From Clostridium sp. CX1 (GTDB taxonomy: Bacteria; Bacillota; Clostridia; Clostridiales; Clostridiaceae): DNA of 64,000 nt. The DNA lies in assembly GCF_025398335.1 (NCBI RefSeq), contig NZ_JAODOO010000013.1, positions 57,323 to 121,322 on the forward strand, given 5' to 3'. Below the pieces are notes generated by a model that was not told the origin of the DNA, did no database searches, and saw only the letters and a list, made by a program, of their open reading frames with translations. Position 1 is the first letter of the stretch. The number at the start of each line of letters is the position of its first letter. The position numbers and the translations under genes were made by a program. Positions 19,580-28,291 of this stretch are shown one piece after another.

Positions 19580-19832
19580 AACAAAAGTTTGGAGCACTGA
19601 ATACCGGTGTGCAGGCAGAGGTATACTACTTGAAGGCCCTCATTTCGGCAAGAAGGTCTAATGCTGGCTCAACTTTGAAAATGAACTACAACTCAATGCT
19701 TTCTTCGAAAGCTGAGTTTCCGTTAACATTTTCAAAATCGCCAGCATAAGACCTTCTAACCCTCATTCAAAGCCTTCTACGCAGTACACCTCTACTTACA
19801 CACCTGTTTTTAGTACCATCAAAATTTTTGTT
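19580..19832 (+). repeat. Giant hairpin H1 of element L
   Basis: Two arms of about 115 bases pair imperfectly. Main helix AGAAGGTCTAATGCTGG with CCAGCATAAGACCTTCT, with an A-A mismatch; inner helices AAAATG/CATTTT and ACTCA/TGAGT; tip CTTTC-TTC-GAAAG. It is homologous to H2 in the opposite orientation. Confidence 0.75.
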
Positions 19833-20088
19833 ATGTGAATAATACAGCCAATAAAAATATGCGGCAGCGTAATTAGCAGAGCGAAATATATATAAGGTAT
19901 GTTGTACATTAATTATTAAAAATTCTAGATAAGAATGCAGAGCATGAGTAAATGATATTTATGTAATTATGAAATTTTCTAAACTAAATACTCTATCACA
20001 CTTTAAAGAGTCCTTACAGACATTATAATTTGACTGTTTATATTAGTTAAAAATATCATCAGAACTCTTTGTAAGTGTTATACCGTAA

Positions 20089-20101
20089 GGGCTTGTCGCC
20101 C
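20089..20101. repeat. Conserved mini-hairpin in middle of element L
   Basis: GGGCTTGTCGCCC is self-complementary at its ends and is conserved exactly, inverted, at 45182-45194 in copy R. Confidence 0.6.
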
Positions 20102-20155
20102 TATATTATAAGTTTATTTTTATATTATTGCAACAAAATAAGAAAACTTAGAATA

Positions 20156-20402
20156 AGAATTAAAACTTTGTAGCCTGTGTGTTGGTAGATATGTAGTGCG
20201 ACAGTTAGCTTCGAACAAGACTACAGCCTCTTACGTTGGCGAGTTTAAAAAGGATTCAAGTTTTTCAGCTCTCGAAGAGACGCATTGAAAAATTTGACCT
20301 TTTTAAAAATCGAGCCAGCATTAGAGGCTGTTGTCGATGTGAGGGCTAACAGAGCACTACATAACTGCCTACATACACAGGCTGCCAAGTCTAATTGCTA
20401 AG
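20156..20402 (-). repeat. Giant hairpin H2 of element L
   Basis: Arms of about 110 bases. Read on the minus strand, the main helix is ACAGCCTCTAATGCTGG with the 3' arm CCAACGTAAGAGGCTGT, and the tip is TCTC-TTC-GAGA. The loop bases match H1, while stem bases differ in pairs. Confidence 0.75.
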
Positions 20403-20426
20403 TTCCCTTTGTGTCGTATTATACTT

Positions 20427-21173
20427 TTATAGTTCAGTTATAATAATAGGTTCTCCTTTGGTAACTACTATTGTATGCTCATATTGGGCAACTAAGCTTT
20501 TATCTTCAGTTCTTAATGTCCAGCCATCCTTTTCTTCTACAGTAAATTCAGAGCCAGCGGAGATAAATGGTTCTATTGCTAGTACAAGTCCTTCTTTTAG
20601 CAGATAATCTTGTGATTTATCAAAAAAGTTTGGAACATACTCCGGTTCTTCGTGAAGCCTTTTTCCAATACCATGACCTGTTAAATCCTTAATTACAGTA
20701 AAACCATTATTCCTAGCTTCATTGTGGATTGCTCTTCCTATTTGATTAAGCTTAACACCAGGACGTACCTTTTCCATAGCCTTGTAAAATGCTGATTTTG
20801 AACATTCACAAAGTTTTTTGGCTAATGAGGATGAAGGTTCAACGGTTATAGTAACACCAGTGTCAGCGAAATAACCATCTAACTCTGCAGATATATCAAT
20901 ATTAACTAAATCTCCTTTCTTAACAATTCTTTCATCTGGTATTCCGTGGGCTGCCACTTCATTTATGCTTATACAGGTGGCACCAGGAAAATTATACTCA
21001 TATCTTGGAGCGGATCTTGCACCATATTTAGAGAGGACCTCTTCACCAATGCGATCAAGTTCAGCGGTGGTGATACCTGGTTTAATATTTTTAATCATTT
21101 CTTCACGGGCTAATGCCACTATTCTTCCTATTTTTTTTAAAGCTTCTAAATCTCTTTCAGAGGTTATAATCAT
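20427..21173 (-). CDS. map: Methionine aminopeptidase, type I
   Basis: A 248-residue pita-bread-fold enzyme that removes the initiator methionine from new proteins. Conserved blocks: HGIPDERIVKKGDLVNIDI, AELDGYFADTGVT (two metal Asp), GHGIGKRLHEEP (metal His) and late Glu ligands (LAIEPF and QYEHTIVV). The start at 21173 is preferred to a TTG at 21182 because AAAGGAAGG is spaced for it. It stands alone, away from the secY-adk-map ribosomal cluster common in Firmicutes, so a second copy may exist elsewhere. The stop codon is 11 bases from element L. Confidence 0.94.
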   Translation of the reverse strand: MIITSERDLEALKKIGRIVALAREEMIKNIKPGITTAELDRIGEEVLSKYGARSAPRYEYNFPGATCISINEVAAHGIPDERIVKKGDLVNIDISAELDGYFADTGVTITVEPSSSLAKKLCECSKSAFYKAMEKVRPGVKLNQIGRAIHNEARNNGFTVIKDLTGHGIGKRLHEEPEYVPNFFDKSQDYLLKEGLVLAIEPFISAGSEFTVEEKDGWTLRTEDKSLVAQYEHTIVVTKGEPIIITEL

Positions 21174-21351
21174 ATATAACAATCCTTCCTTTCATATCCT
21201 ACTTTATATTTAGTAAATAATTTCAGTTTACTATAAATAATGTTTACTCGCAAAACAATTATTATAACTTTAAATTAATATGAGTATATGTTAAGATTAA
21301 CAATTAGGATTCAAGGTATAATAATATTAGCGGATTAAAGGAGGAGAATAA

Positions 21352-22707
21352 ATGGATAGATCTAAACAACTAGGTGAAGGAAGTGTTGGAAGTTTATTAC
21401 TTAAGTTTTCTATTCCTGCTATTGTTGGTATGGTAGTAAATGCACTTTATAATATTATAGACAGAATATTCGTAGGAAGAGGCGTAGGGCTTTTAGGTAT
21501 TTCTGCCACAACAGTAGCCTTTCCTATAGCAATTGTTATTATGGCCTTTGGAATGCTGGTAGGAATTGGTGCTGCTGCTACTGTATCCTTAAAGCTTGGT
21601 CAAAAAAAGAAAGAAGAGGCAGAACAAATATTAGGCAATTCCTTTACGTTGCTTATTTTAGTGTCCATATTTGTAACTGTTTTGGGGCTCATTTTTGAGG
21701 AACCTCTGTTAATAATGTTTGGAGCAAGTGAAGAGGTTTTACCTCTAGCAAAAGAGTTTATTACAGTAATTTTACTAGGAGCTGTACTACAAAATATAGG
21801 TTTTGGACTTAATAATATTATACGTTCAGAGGGAAATCCTAGAATGGCAATGATTACTATGCTAATTGGAGCTATACTAAATACTATCTTCAATCCTCTA
21901 TTTATTTTTGTTTTTAATCTAGGCATAAGAGGATCAGCTTTGGCCACTATAGTGTCACAGGCGGTTTGTTCTATATGGGTACTTTCATATTTTATGGGTA
22001 AAAAAAGTTCACTGAAACTTAAGACTGAAAATTTAAAGCTAAATATTAATATTGTAAAACAAATATTTGCCATAGGGTTATCTCCTTTTTTAATGCAACT
22101 GGCTGCTGGAGTAATTAATATAACCTTTAATAAAAGTCTGCAGACCTATGGAGGAGATATTGCTATTGCTGCTATGGGTATTATAAACAGTGTTACTATG
22201 TTAATATTGATGCCTATTTTCGGTATAAATCAAGGATCACAGCCTATTATAGGCTATAATTATGGTGCTAGAAATTTCACAAGGGTAAAGAAGGCATTAA
22301 AGCTAGCAGTACTGGCGGCTACGGCAGTATCTTCTATAGGTTTTATTATTGTAGAGTTGTTTCCGAGAGCAATCATAAGCATTTTTAGCAGCACAGATGT
22401 AGAACTAATAAATATAGGTTCAACAGGAATTAGAATATTTCTAGCGATGCTTCCAATTATAGGATTTCAAATTGTAAGTTCAAATTATTTTCAAGCAGTA
22501 GGAAAAGCAAAAGTTTCTGTATTTTTAAGTTTGTCCAGGCAAGTTATAATGCTGCTGCCACTGCTGCTTATTTTGCCTAACTTTTTAAAGTTAAACGGAG
22601 TATGGATTTCTGGTCCAGCAGCTGATGCTCTTTCTTCTATTTTAACAGGAGTATTTTTGTTTAAAGAACTTAAGCGTTTAGGAAATGCTGAACCAAAAGT
22701 GGTGTAA
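21352..22707 (+). CDS. MATE family multidrug exporter
   Basis: A 451-residue membrane protein with twelve predicted segments in two similar halves. The start KQLGEGSVGSLLLKFSIPAIVGMV and INQGSQPIIGYNYGAR in the second half are typical of the MATE family (NorM/DinF/MepA-like). These export cationic drugs and metabolites using Na+ or H+ gradients. GGAGGAG precedes the ATG. Monocistronic; the substrate cannot be read from the sequence. Confidence 0.92.
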   Translation: MDRSKQLGEGSVGSLLLKFSIPAIVGMVVNALYNIIDRIFVGRGVGLLGISATTVAFPIAIVIMAFGMLVGIGAAATVSLKLGQKKKEEAEQILGNSFTLLILVSIFVTVLGLIFEEPLLIMFGASEEVLPLAKEFITVILLGAVLQNIGFGLNNIIRSEGNPRMAMITMLIGAILNTIFNPLFIFVFNLGIRGSALATIVSQAVCSIWVLSYFMGKKSSLKLKTENLKLNINIVKQIFAIGLSPFLMQLAAGVINITFNKSLQTYGGDIAIAAMGIINSVTMLILMPIFGINQGSQPIIGYNYGARNFTRVKKALKLAVLAATAVSSIGFIIVELFPRAIISIFSSTDVELINIGSTGIRIFLAMLPIIGFQIVSSNYFQAVGKAKVSVFLSLSRQVIMLLPLLLILPNFLKLNGVWISGPAADALSSILTGVFLFKELKRLGNAEPKVV

Positions 22708-22752
22708 GAATATATATATATATAATAATCTTGGATAAATATTATGTTAAAG

Positions 22753-22789
22753 TATAAATTAGAGGTAGCAATGGCTACCTTTAATTTAA
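22753..22789 (+). terminator. Hairpin after the MATE gene
   Basis: TAAATTAGAGGTAGC pairs with GCTACCTTTAATTTA across AATG. The T-tract is weak (TTAATTTAAATTCT). Confidence 0.6.
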
Positions 22790-22880
22790 ATTCTGTAATT
22801 ACAACCCTATACATATTTACTTAACTTTATTTATATGATAAACTTTATTAGGTTGTAAATAAAATTTCACCTTACGGTGA

Positions 22881-22937
22881 GAGAGGTTCGCGAACTCCCT
22901 CTATAAAAAACTAAGGATTGGAATGCTGTATCCTTAG
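22881..22937 (+). promoter_or_regulatory. preQ1-I riboswitch with overlapping hairpin
   Basis: The aptamer is at 22881-22916: AGAGG, loop TTCGCGAACTC, CCTCT, then ATAAAAAACTAAGG, closely matching the preQ1-I (queC leader) consensus. The 3' tail CTAAGGAT also pairs with ATCCTTAG at 22930-22937, followed by GTACGGC and a run of seven T, so a ligand-dependent terminator is plausible. A further GTACGGC / GCCGTAC pair lies at 22938-22973. The two downstream genes fit queuosine salvage, which supports the call. Confidence 0.87.
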
Positions 22938-22995
22938 GTACGGCTTTTTTTGTTTTGCCGTACTTTCGCAAAAAATATTAAAGGAGACAGATAAA

Positions 22996-23973
22996 ATGAG
23001 GAAAAAGGTAATTATTGATTGTGATCCTGGTATTGATGATTCACTGGCCCTAATACTTGCTTTAAAAAGTCCAGAACTAGAGGTTTTAGGAATTACTACT
23101 GTGTCAGGGAATGTTCCAGCACTTCAGGGAGCTAAGAATGCTTTAAAGGTTCTGAAGTTATTAAATAGACTGGATGTACCAGTTTATGTAGGAGAAGAAG
23201 TTCCTCTTGTAAGAGAACTAGTTACTGCAGAAGATACTCACGGTGATGATGGACTAGGAGCAACCTTTATGTCAGAGGTTTCAGAAGCTATCATAAAAAA
23301 TGGAGCTGTAGATTTTATTTTAAGTACCATAGAAAAGGAAGAATCTATAAGTATAATAGCTTTAGGCCCTCTTACCAATATTGCCAGAGCTATGGAGAAA
23401 GATTTACAGACTTTTAGTAAGGCTCAGGAAATAGTTTCTATGGGCGGAACTTTCAAGAGTCATGGCAACTGTTCCCCAGTGGCTGAATTTAATTACTGGG
23501 TTGATCCACATGCAGTAAAATATGTCTTTGACCACTTAACTATACCTATGGCTATGGTAGGCTTAGATGTTACAAGAGAGATAGTGTTAACTCCAAACTA
23601 TATAGAACTTTTAAGACAGATGAATACTGAACTTTCAAGGTTTATTGTAGATATTACTAGATTTTACGTGGACTTTCACTGGAAACAGGAGAGAACACTT
23701 GGATGTGTCATAAATGATCCTTTAGCTGTAGCTTACTTTATGGATAGAACATTATGTAGTGGATTTGATTCCTATGTGGATGTAGTTACAGAAGGAATTG
23801 CTATAGGTCAGACAGTGGTAGATTGTGGCAACTTTTATAAACATAAATCTAATTGTTTTGTATTAGACAAAGTCCAAAGCCATAAATTTATGGAGATTTT
23901 TCTGAACAGATTATTTCCTGAATTTACAGAGGATATAGCTTTAGTATTGAAGGATAACAAATATAGTTATTAA
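22996..23973 (+). CDS. Nucleoside hydrolase, QueK-like (queuosine salvage)
   Basis: A 325-residue inosine-uridine-preferring nucleoside hydrolase (IunH) family protein: VIIDCDPGIDDSLAL at the N terminus is the calcium-binding signature; GPLTNIARA, MGG and a late NDPLAVAYF supply further site residues. The start at 22996 follows AAGGAG; the frame extends upstream through the riboswitch but that part is not coding. Control by a preQ1-I riboswitch and the S component next door point to QueK, the hydrolase that frees queuine from queuosine or its 5'-phosphate in Clostridioides difficile. The family is seen; the substrate is inferred. Confidence 0.85.
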   Translation: MRKKVIIDCDPGIDDSLALILALKSPELEVLGITTVSGNVPALQGAKNALKVLKLLNRLDVPVYVGEEVPLVRELVTAEDTHGDDGLGATFMSEVSEAIIKNGAVDFILSTIEKEESISIIALGPLTNIARAMEKDLQTFSKAQEIVSMGGTFKSHGNCSPVAEFNYWVDPHAVKYVFDHLTIPMAMVGLDVTREIVLTPNYIELLRQMNTELSRFIVDITRFYVDFHWKQERTLGCVINDPLAVAYFMDRTLCSGFDSYVDVVTEGIAIGQTVVDCGNFYKHKSNCFVLDKVQSHKFMEIFLNRLFPEFTEDIALVLKDNKYSY

Positions 23974-23985
23974 GGAGGAGAGAAT

Positions 23986-24576
23986 ATGAAAAAAATATCA
24001 CCTTTTCACATTGTAATCATTGCACTATGTGCAAATATAAATATAGCAGGTTCCTTTATTGCACTTAACTTAAAACTTCCTGTTTATCTTGATACCATAG
24101 GAACTATTTTAGCCTCTTTTTTAATGGGAACAACTTATGGAGTTATGGTAGGAATCATAAGTAGCTTAGTGGCAACTATTGCTTTTGACCCCGTTTCATT
24201 TTTTTTCACCCCAGTTCAAATAGTTATAGCAATAGTATCAGGAGTACTATATAGCAAAAATATATTGAAAGGAATCTGGATTCCTGTAGGGATATTAGCA
24301 ATTACTGTTTCAGGGTCATTAGTTGCTTCAATAATAGCAGCTTTTGCATTTGGAGGAATCACTTCCTCTGGATCTTCCTACGTAGTTGCAATACTTAGAA
24401 GTAGCGGAGTAAATCTTTTTAAAAGTGTTTTCACAGTTCAAATTTTTACAGATATTTTAGATAAGAGTATAGCTGTAGCTGCTGCTCTTCTTTCTCTTAA
24501 ATGGATGCCTAAACAGATTATATTAAGATTAAAAAGAACTAATAATCCAAGTGAAATAGGTAGAAGTGCTTTCTAA
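23986..24576 (+). CDS. ECF transporter S component, QueM-like
   Basis: A 196-residue membrane protein with about six segments of the ECF S-component type: ANINIAGSFIALNLKLPVYLDTIG, then LMGTTYGVMVGIISSL. Small S components bind a vitamin-like substrate and share the EcfAAT module encoded elsewhere. It lies 12 bases after the QueK-like gene in the preQ1-controlled unit, so queuosine or queuine is the likely substrate, as for QueM. No queuine lyase (QueL) gene is visible here. AAGGAGGAG precedes the ATG. Confidence 0.83.
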   Translation: MKKISPFHIVIIALCANINIAGSFIALNLKLPVYLDTIGTILASFLMGTTYGVMVGIISSLVATIAFDPVSFFFTPVQIVIAIVSGVLYSKNILKGIWIPVGILAITVSGSLVASIIAAFAFGGITSSGSSYVVAILRSSGVNLFKSVFTVQIFTDILDKSIAVAAALLSLKWMPKQIILRLKRTNNPSEIGRSAF

Positions 24577-24597
24577 CATAGATTGTTTATCTAAAAG

Positions 24598-24636
24598 AAA
24601 AATCCTTAAGAGGGTATCCTCTGGGGATTTTTTTAT
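24598..24636 (+). terminator. Terminator of the queuosine salvage unit
   Basis: AAAAATCC and GAGG pair with CCTC and GGGATTTTT across GTAT, followed by TTT. Confidence 0.85.
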
Positions 24637-24775
24637 TTGTATAGAGAGAATATTAACTCTTTACCCATTAACTTAAACTAATAACACTGTCATTAAGGAA
24701 CTCTATTTTTGTAATTATTTTAAGTAAATAGAATAGATATAGAGTATGAATATTACTACAAAGGGGAGTTGTGGT

Positions 24776-25276
24776 ATGTTTAACGGCAGTGAAAAGGTTC
24801 CAAAAACTCTAGCAGTAAAGATAGACAAGCTAAAAACTAATATAAGCTACAAGAATAATGTTAAGGAGTTACTAAATTATATAGCTGGCAGTGATATTTA
24901 CAATGCTAGTTTTGTGGAGGGTTTTAACTTATACTTTGGAGATAGCTATGCTTCAGAAAATCTTATACTGTATTTTACAGTGGACAAAAGCAGGGTAGTA
25001 ATAAGTGATGAAAATATTAGTGGAGATAGCTGTAAAATGTTTTTTCAGTTTACTGACTATGCAAAAGAGTTAAGGTATGACTTACATTGGGATGGAGGAA
25101 TAACGGCATCATTGACAAGCAGCAAGGAAATAAAAGTACTAAAAAAAGCTTTAGAAGAGATGGCCAATAATAAAAGTTTAATATATAAATATAATGTAAA
25201 GAAACTAACTACCAGACAGGAGAGAATAAATTTAAAAATTGAAGAGATTTTATCTAGAAAAATAAATCTATCATAA
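24776..25276 (+). CDS. Unknown protein, 166 residues
   Basis: I do not recognise this family. There is no signal peptide or membrane segment. The central part looks mixed alpha/beta (NLYFGDSYASENLILYFTV, SCKMFFQFTDYAKELRYDLHWDGG), and the last 60 residues are charged and helical. The start at 24776 is preferred to 24746 because GGGGAG is correctly spaced only for it. It is flanked by terminators, so it is a single gene. The next genes on the same strand encode a chaperone-like set, but a link is not shown. Confidence 0.65.
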   Translation: MFNGSEKVPKTLAVKIDKLKTNISYKNNVKELLNYIAGSDIYNASFVEGFNLYFGDSYASENLILYFTVDKSRVVISDENISGDSCKMFFQFTDYAKELRYDLHWDGGITASLTSSKEIKVLKKALEEMANNKSLIYKYNVKKLTTRQERINLKIEEILSRKINLS

Positions 25277-25299
25277 AGTTAATTTTTTAGTAGATTTAT

Positions 25300-25346
25300 A
25301 ACATCATAATTAGTTAAGTTACTAATTATGATGTTTTTTTATATAA
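25300..25346 (+). terminator. Terminator
   Basis: ACATCATAATTAGT pairs with ACTAATTATGATGT, followed by TTTTTT. Confidence 0.9.
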
Positions 25347-25516
25347 TAAGGAAATTAAAAATATAATGAGATTTAGGGAAAAATAACATGATTTGGTAAC
25401 AAATAAGGTAAATTACAAAATTTTGAAAAAGTTATAAATATGTACTATAATATATATAAGATAATAGCACAAATATATCTATTTAGTAATATTAATACTT
25501 ACGAAGGATATAGAGA

Positions 25517-25966
25517 GTGAGGGAGAGCGTATTGAATAGTTTAAATATAGAAACACTTAAATCTAAGGGAATTTTTTTTAATGGGATAGACAAAGACAAG
25601 CTGTCTAGCGAACCGGAAATTAACTACTCTAAGCTCAGTGGTGACAATGATGAGGGAAAAAGAAAAAAATTGCAGGAAATGAAGAATGAAATTGAACTTA
25701 AGATTAAAAATATTTTGAGTAACTCTGAGGAAAGTATAAAAAGCACCGTTCCCATCATAAATAATGTTAACAAGCAGCTGATGCAGGATAACTTACTTCT
25801 AAAAATAAAAATAGAAAGTATGAAGCAGGTATCTAAAAACATATTGAACCATTGTAATGATTTAAAGGCAAGAACTTTGGAGTCAGATAGCCAGGAGCTA
25901 AAGGAAGTACTAGATTCTATAGTTGAAAAATTTAAAAATGAACTTCAAAAGGTAAAGGAGGAGTAA
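25517..25966 (+). CDS. Unknown coiled-coil protein
   Basis: About 145-149 residues, highly charged, with two long predicted helices and no membrane segment. The family is unknown to me. The start is ambiguous: GTG at 25517, or TTG at 25532, which has GGGAGAG four bases upstream. It is first of three genes in a tight unit (10-base gap to the GrpE-like gene, then 26 bases to the TPR gene), so it probably works with them. Confidence 0.6.
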   Translation: MRESVLNSLNIETLKSKGIFFNGIDKDKLSSEPEINYSKLSGDNDEGKRKKLQEMKNEIELKIKNILSNSEESIKSTVPIINNVNKQLMQDNLLLKIKIESMKQVSKNILNHCNDLKARTLESDSQELKEVLDSIVEKFKNELQKVKEE

Positions 25967-25976
25967 TTGAAAGAAT

Positions 25977-26579
25977 ATGTTAGTAGATATATTTAAAGAT
26001 ATTCAAAGTTTAAAAAAAGATTATGAGAAGAATGGCAGTAATACTGGAAATAGGTTAAGTAGTGGACACTTATCTAAACTTGAGGATTCTGCGGAATTTG
26101 AAAGTAGTTTAAACAGTATATATAGTTTACTGCAATCCATGGAAGTTATTAATAATGATGTTGTAAATAACAAAAACTTGCTGAAGAATGTTTTAGATAA
26201 AGACCATGAGGAGAAAAAGAGATGTATAGAAAGGATAAAAAGTATAATTAATGCTTATGTAAACATTTATGACTTTATAGATGGCATAAGACAAGCTATT
26301 CAAAAGTCAAGTTTTAATAACGATATGACTTTAATCAATACAGTTAATTCATTACTTAGATTTTTAGAAAAAGAGTACTTAGAGGTAGGTCTTACGGTAT
26401 ATGCTCCAAATGTTGATATAGATAAATTTGATAAAAGCAAGCATGAAATTGCAGGGACAGAAAGAAATATAACTTTATCTAATGATACTATAACTCAAGT
26501 TTTAAAGAAGGGATTTTATTATAATGATAGAAACATAAGGTTTATAAGAACTGCTAGAGTAATAACAGTACTGAACTAG
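25977..26579 (+). CDS. Divergent GrpE-like nucleotide exchange factor
   Basis: A 200-residue protein. The N-terminal ~130 residues are helical. The C-terminal 65 follow the GrpE beta-domain pattern: FDKSKHEIAGTE, then DTITQVLKKGFYYNDRNIR and RTARVITV, matching the family's FDP-HEAV and TVVEVLQKGY--NDRVIRPA-V-V. GrpE opens the nucleotide site of DnaK-type Hsp70. No dnaK, dnaJ or hrcA is near, so this is not the heat-shock grpE; it may serve an Hsp70-like protein encoded elsewhere. GGAGGAG lies 13 bases before the ATG. Domain recognised by eye; partner unknown. Confidence 0.65.
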   Translation: MLVDIFKDIQSLKKDYEKNGSNTGNRLSSGHLSKLEDSAEFESSLNSIYSLLQSMEVINNDVVNNKNLLKNVLDKDHEEKKRCIERIKSIINAYVNIYDFIDGIRQAIQKSSFNNDMTLINTVNSLLRFLEKEYLEVGLTVYAPNVDIDKFDKSKHEIAGTERNITLSNDTITQVLKKGFYYNDRNIRFIRTARVITVLN

Positions 26580-26605
26580 CAGAATAAGTTAATGGGTGGT
26601 TTGTT

Positions 26606-27772
26606 ATGGGGGAATTAATACAGTATTATAAACAAGGAATGAAGTACTTTGTTGAAGGAAGCTTAGATAAAGCTTTTAGTTATCTAACTTTAGTAGCTTC
26701 TGCGGGGATAGAAGAGGAGAAACTTAATAATGCTATCGCATTAATGCTTATATATAAAGGGAACTTCGAAGAAGCATATAAGATTTTTGCTCTTAATAAT
26801 AAAAACTATAGAGACGGAATTAGTGAAAGATATTTATCAAGTATTGAGCAAATTAATAATTGTATAGAGAAACACAATTTAGCAGTAAGCTTAATTAAGC
26901 AGGATAAATATGAAGAGGCTTTATTTCACCTGCTTTCTTTAAGAACATTGGGCTTTAGAACTCTAAACGATGACATTTTGACATGTTCTATATATGCTAT
27001 AAAAAGGGATTATGTGAAGTGTAAAGAAATACTGGAAGAAATGCACCTAATAAACAAAGAAGAAGTTTTTTACTATGAAATGAAGGATTATATAGATAAG
27101 AAAAAATATTCAAAGTTTAAGCTATACGCTGCTTCCGTTGCTGCAGTAGCAATTATTTTTTCATCTATTGCCATATCGGGATTTAATAAAAAATCCAATA
27201 ATACTGAAAAGGAAGCTATTTCTAAACCAACTGTCAGCGTAAAGAAAACAAATGCAGAAACAGATTATAAAATACTGGCTAATCTAAGTAATGATATGAT
27301 GAAAGAAAATCTATATGATTTTTGGGCGAAGGATAAAGAACTGGATTCATCTAAGTTAGATGAAAATAGCAGAAGCTTATATAATCAGTTGAAAAACACA
27401 TTTAAAGATAAGGCAGAATCATATTTTTATAACAATGGACTAGAACTTTATAGAAGTGAAAATTATAAAAAAGCCTTTGAGTATATGTCTATTGCTTATG
27501 AAAACAAGAAGGGCAGCTATTTAGATGAACATATTATTTTTTATTTGGCTAAATCAGCCAAAGCCAGTGGAAAGGGAGGATCAGAATACTATAGGGAATA
27601 CATAAATAAGTATCCAAAAGGCTGTTATATACAAGAATCCCTTTATGATTTAGCAATCATTGATTACAAGAGCAACAATATAAAAGAAGCTAAGAAGTAT
27701 GCTTCTATTATAGTGGAACAATATTCTGATACTATGTATAATAATGATAAAATAAGAAGTATAATAGAGTAA
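26606..27772 (+). CDS. TPR-like membrane protein
   Basis: A 388-residue protein. Residues 1-170 hold tetratricopeptide-like helix pairs (YYKQGMKYFVEGSLDKAFSYL, NLAVSLIKQDKYEEALFHLL). One membrane segment is at about 172-192. The outside part (about 200-388) has more TPR-like repeats (GLELYRSENYKKAFEYMSIAYE, YDLAIIDYKSNNIKEAKKYAS). TPR domains bind proteins, so it may anchor the preceding two proteins to the membrane. It is the last gene of the unit and is followed by a hairpin. Confidence 0.75.
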   Translation: MGELIQYYKQGMKYFVEGSLDKAFSYLTLVASAGIEEEKLNNAIALMLIYKGNFEEAYKIFALNNKNYRDGISERYLSSIEQINNCIEKHNLAVSLIKQDKYEEALFHLLSLRTLGFRTLNDDILTCSIYAIKRDYVKCKEILEEMHLINKEEVFYYEMKDYIDKKKYSKFKLYAASVAAVAIIFSSIAISGFNKKSNNTEKEAISKPTVSVKKTNAETDYKILANLSNDMMKENLYDFWAKDKELDSSKLDENSRSLYNQLKNTFKDKAESYFYNNGLELYRSENYKKAFEYMSIAYENKKGSYLDEHIIFYLAKSAKASGKGGSEYYREYINKYPKGCYIQESLYDLAIIDYKSNNIKEAKKYASIIVEQYSDTMYNNDKIRSIIE

Positions 27773-27786
27773 TGAATAATAGTATC

Positions 27787-27822
27787 TTAAAAGCTGAAGG
27801 CAGAAGCTCCTTCAGCTTTTAA
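27787..27822 (+). terminator. Hairpin after the TPR gene
   Basis: TTAAAAGCTGAAGG pairs perfectly with CCTTCAGCTTTTAA across CAGAAGCT; T-tract weak. Confidence 0.75.
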
Positions 27823-27999
27823 AAATTAATTTAGTAATCTTTAGGTGCATAGTTGAGATAGTTTGGATTTACTGTAGTTTTTTTATTAACAATTGTATAT
27901 AATTATTAATAAGCTATTAAATTTCCGTATTAGTTTATATTTTTATAGATGGTTGAAAAATATTAAAAAATAAACTGATATTTTACTAAGGAGGAAACT

Positions 28000-28269
28000 A
28001 TGCTAAAAATCTGGGGAAGAATAGTTAAAAATGATAAAATAATTAAAGATGAAGTAGTTACGTCTAATCTTGAAGGAAGCTACCAAGATAATCTAAAGGC
28101 TTGCATTACTGAAATGTGTTATAAACTTGACATTTCAAAACCTTACTGGCTCCCTATCAATTTAGAAGAATATAATAATAGAAGTAAAACTAGTTTTACT
28201 GAGCATAATTTTATTGAGGAGATAGACTTTGATAAATTTATAATAGAAGAGTTAGATGTAAAAAAGTAG
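28000..28269 (+). CDS. Small unknown soluble protein, 89 residues
   Basis: Not recognised by name. It opens MLKIWGRIVKNDKIIKDE, probably a beta strand pair, and has PYWLPINLEEYNNRSKTSF in the middle. The gene is short, acidic at its C terminus, with a good AAGGAGG site and flanking terminators, so it is likely real and monocistronic. Confidence 0.7.
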   Translation: MLKIWGRIVKNDKIIKDEVVTSNLEGSYQDNLKACITEMCYKLDISKPYWLPINLEEYNNRSKTSFTEHNFIEEIDFDKFIIEELDVKK

Positions 28270-28291
28270 TTCTATACTTTAGCTAGAAAAG

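Larger units (their letters stand above)
19579..20415 (+). mobile_element. Non-coding double-hairpin element, copy L
   Basis: This 837-base stretch has no reading frame of 60 codons or more. It is two imperfect palindromes of about 250 bp joined by about 320 bases. Its outer ends read ACAAAAG (left) and CTTTGTGTC (right), an imperfect form of the GACACAAA inverted repeat seen at copy R. The whole unit matches the reverse complement of 44876-45743, well in the hairpins and in blocks in the middle (ATGCGG-AGC, GAGTCC, ACTGTTTAT, GGGCTTGTCGCCC). It fills the gap between the stop codons of the convergent GGDEF and map genes. It looks like a non-autonomous mobile element or a structured RNA gene; I know of no named family that fits. 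Confidence 0.7.

Noticed and set aside
19579..20415. Insertion sequence with a decayed transposase
   Set aside because: No long or interrupted frame is visible in either orientation in both copies, and the sequence is explained by palindromes.
21600..22073. 157-residue frame on the minus strand
   Set aside because: It lies wholly inside the MATE exporter gene and has no ribosome site.
22918..22995. Upstream extension of the nucleoside hydrolase frame
   Set aside because: It runs through the riboswitch hairpins and lacks a ribosome site; AAGGAG fits ATG 22996.
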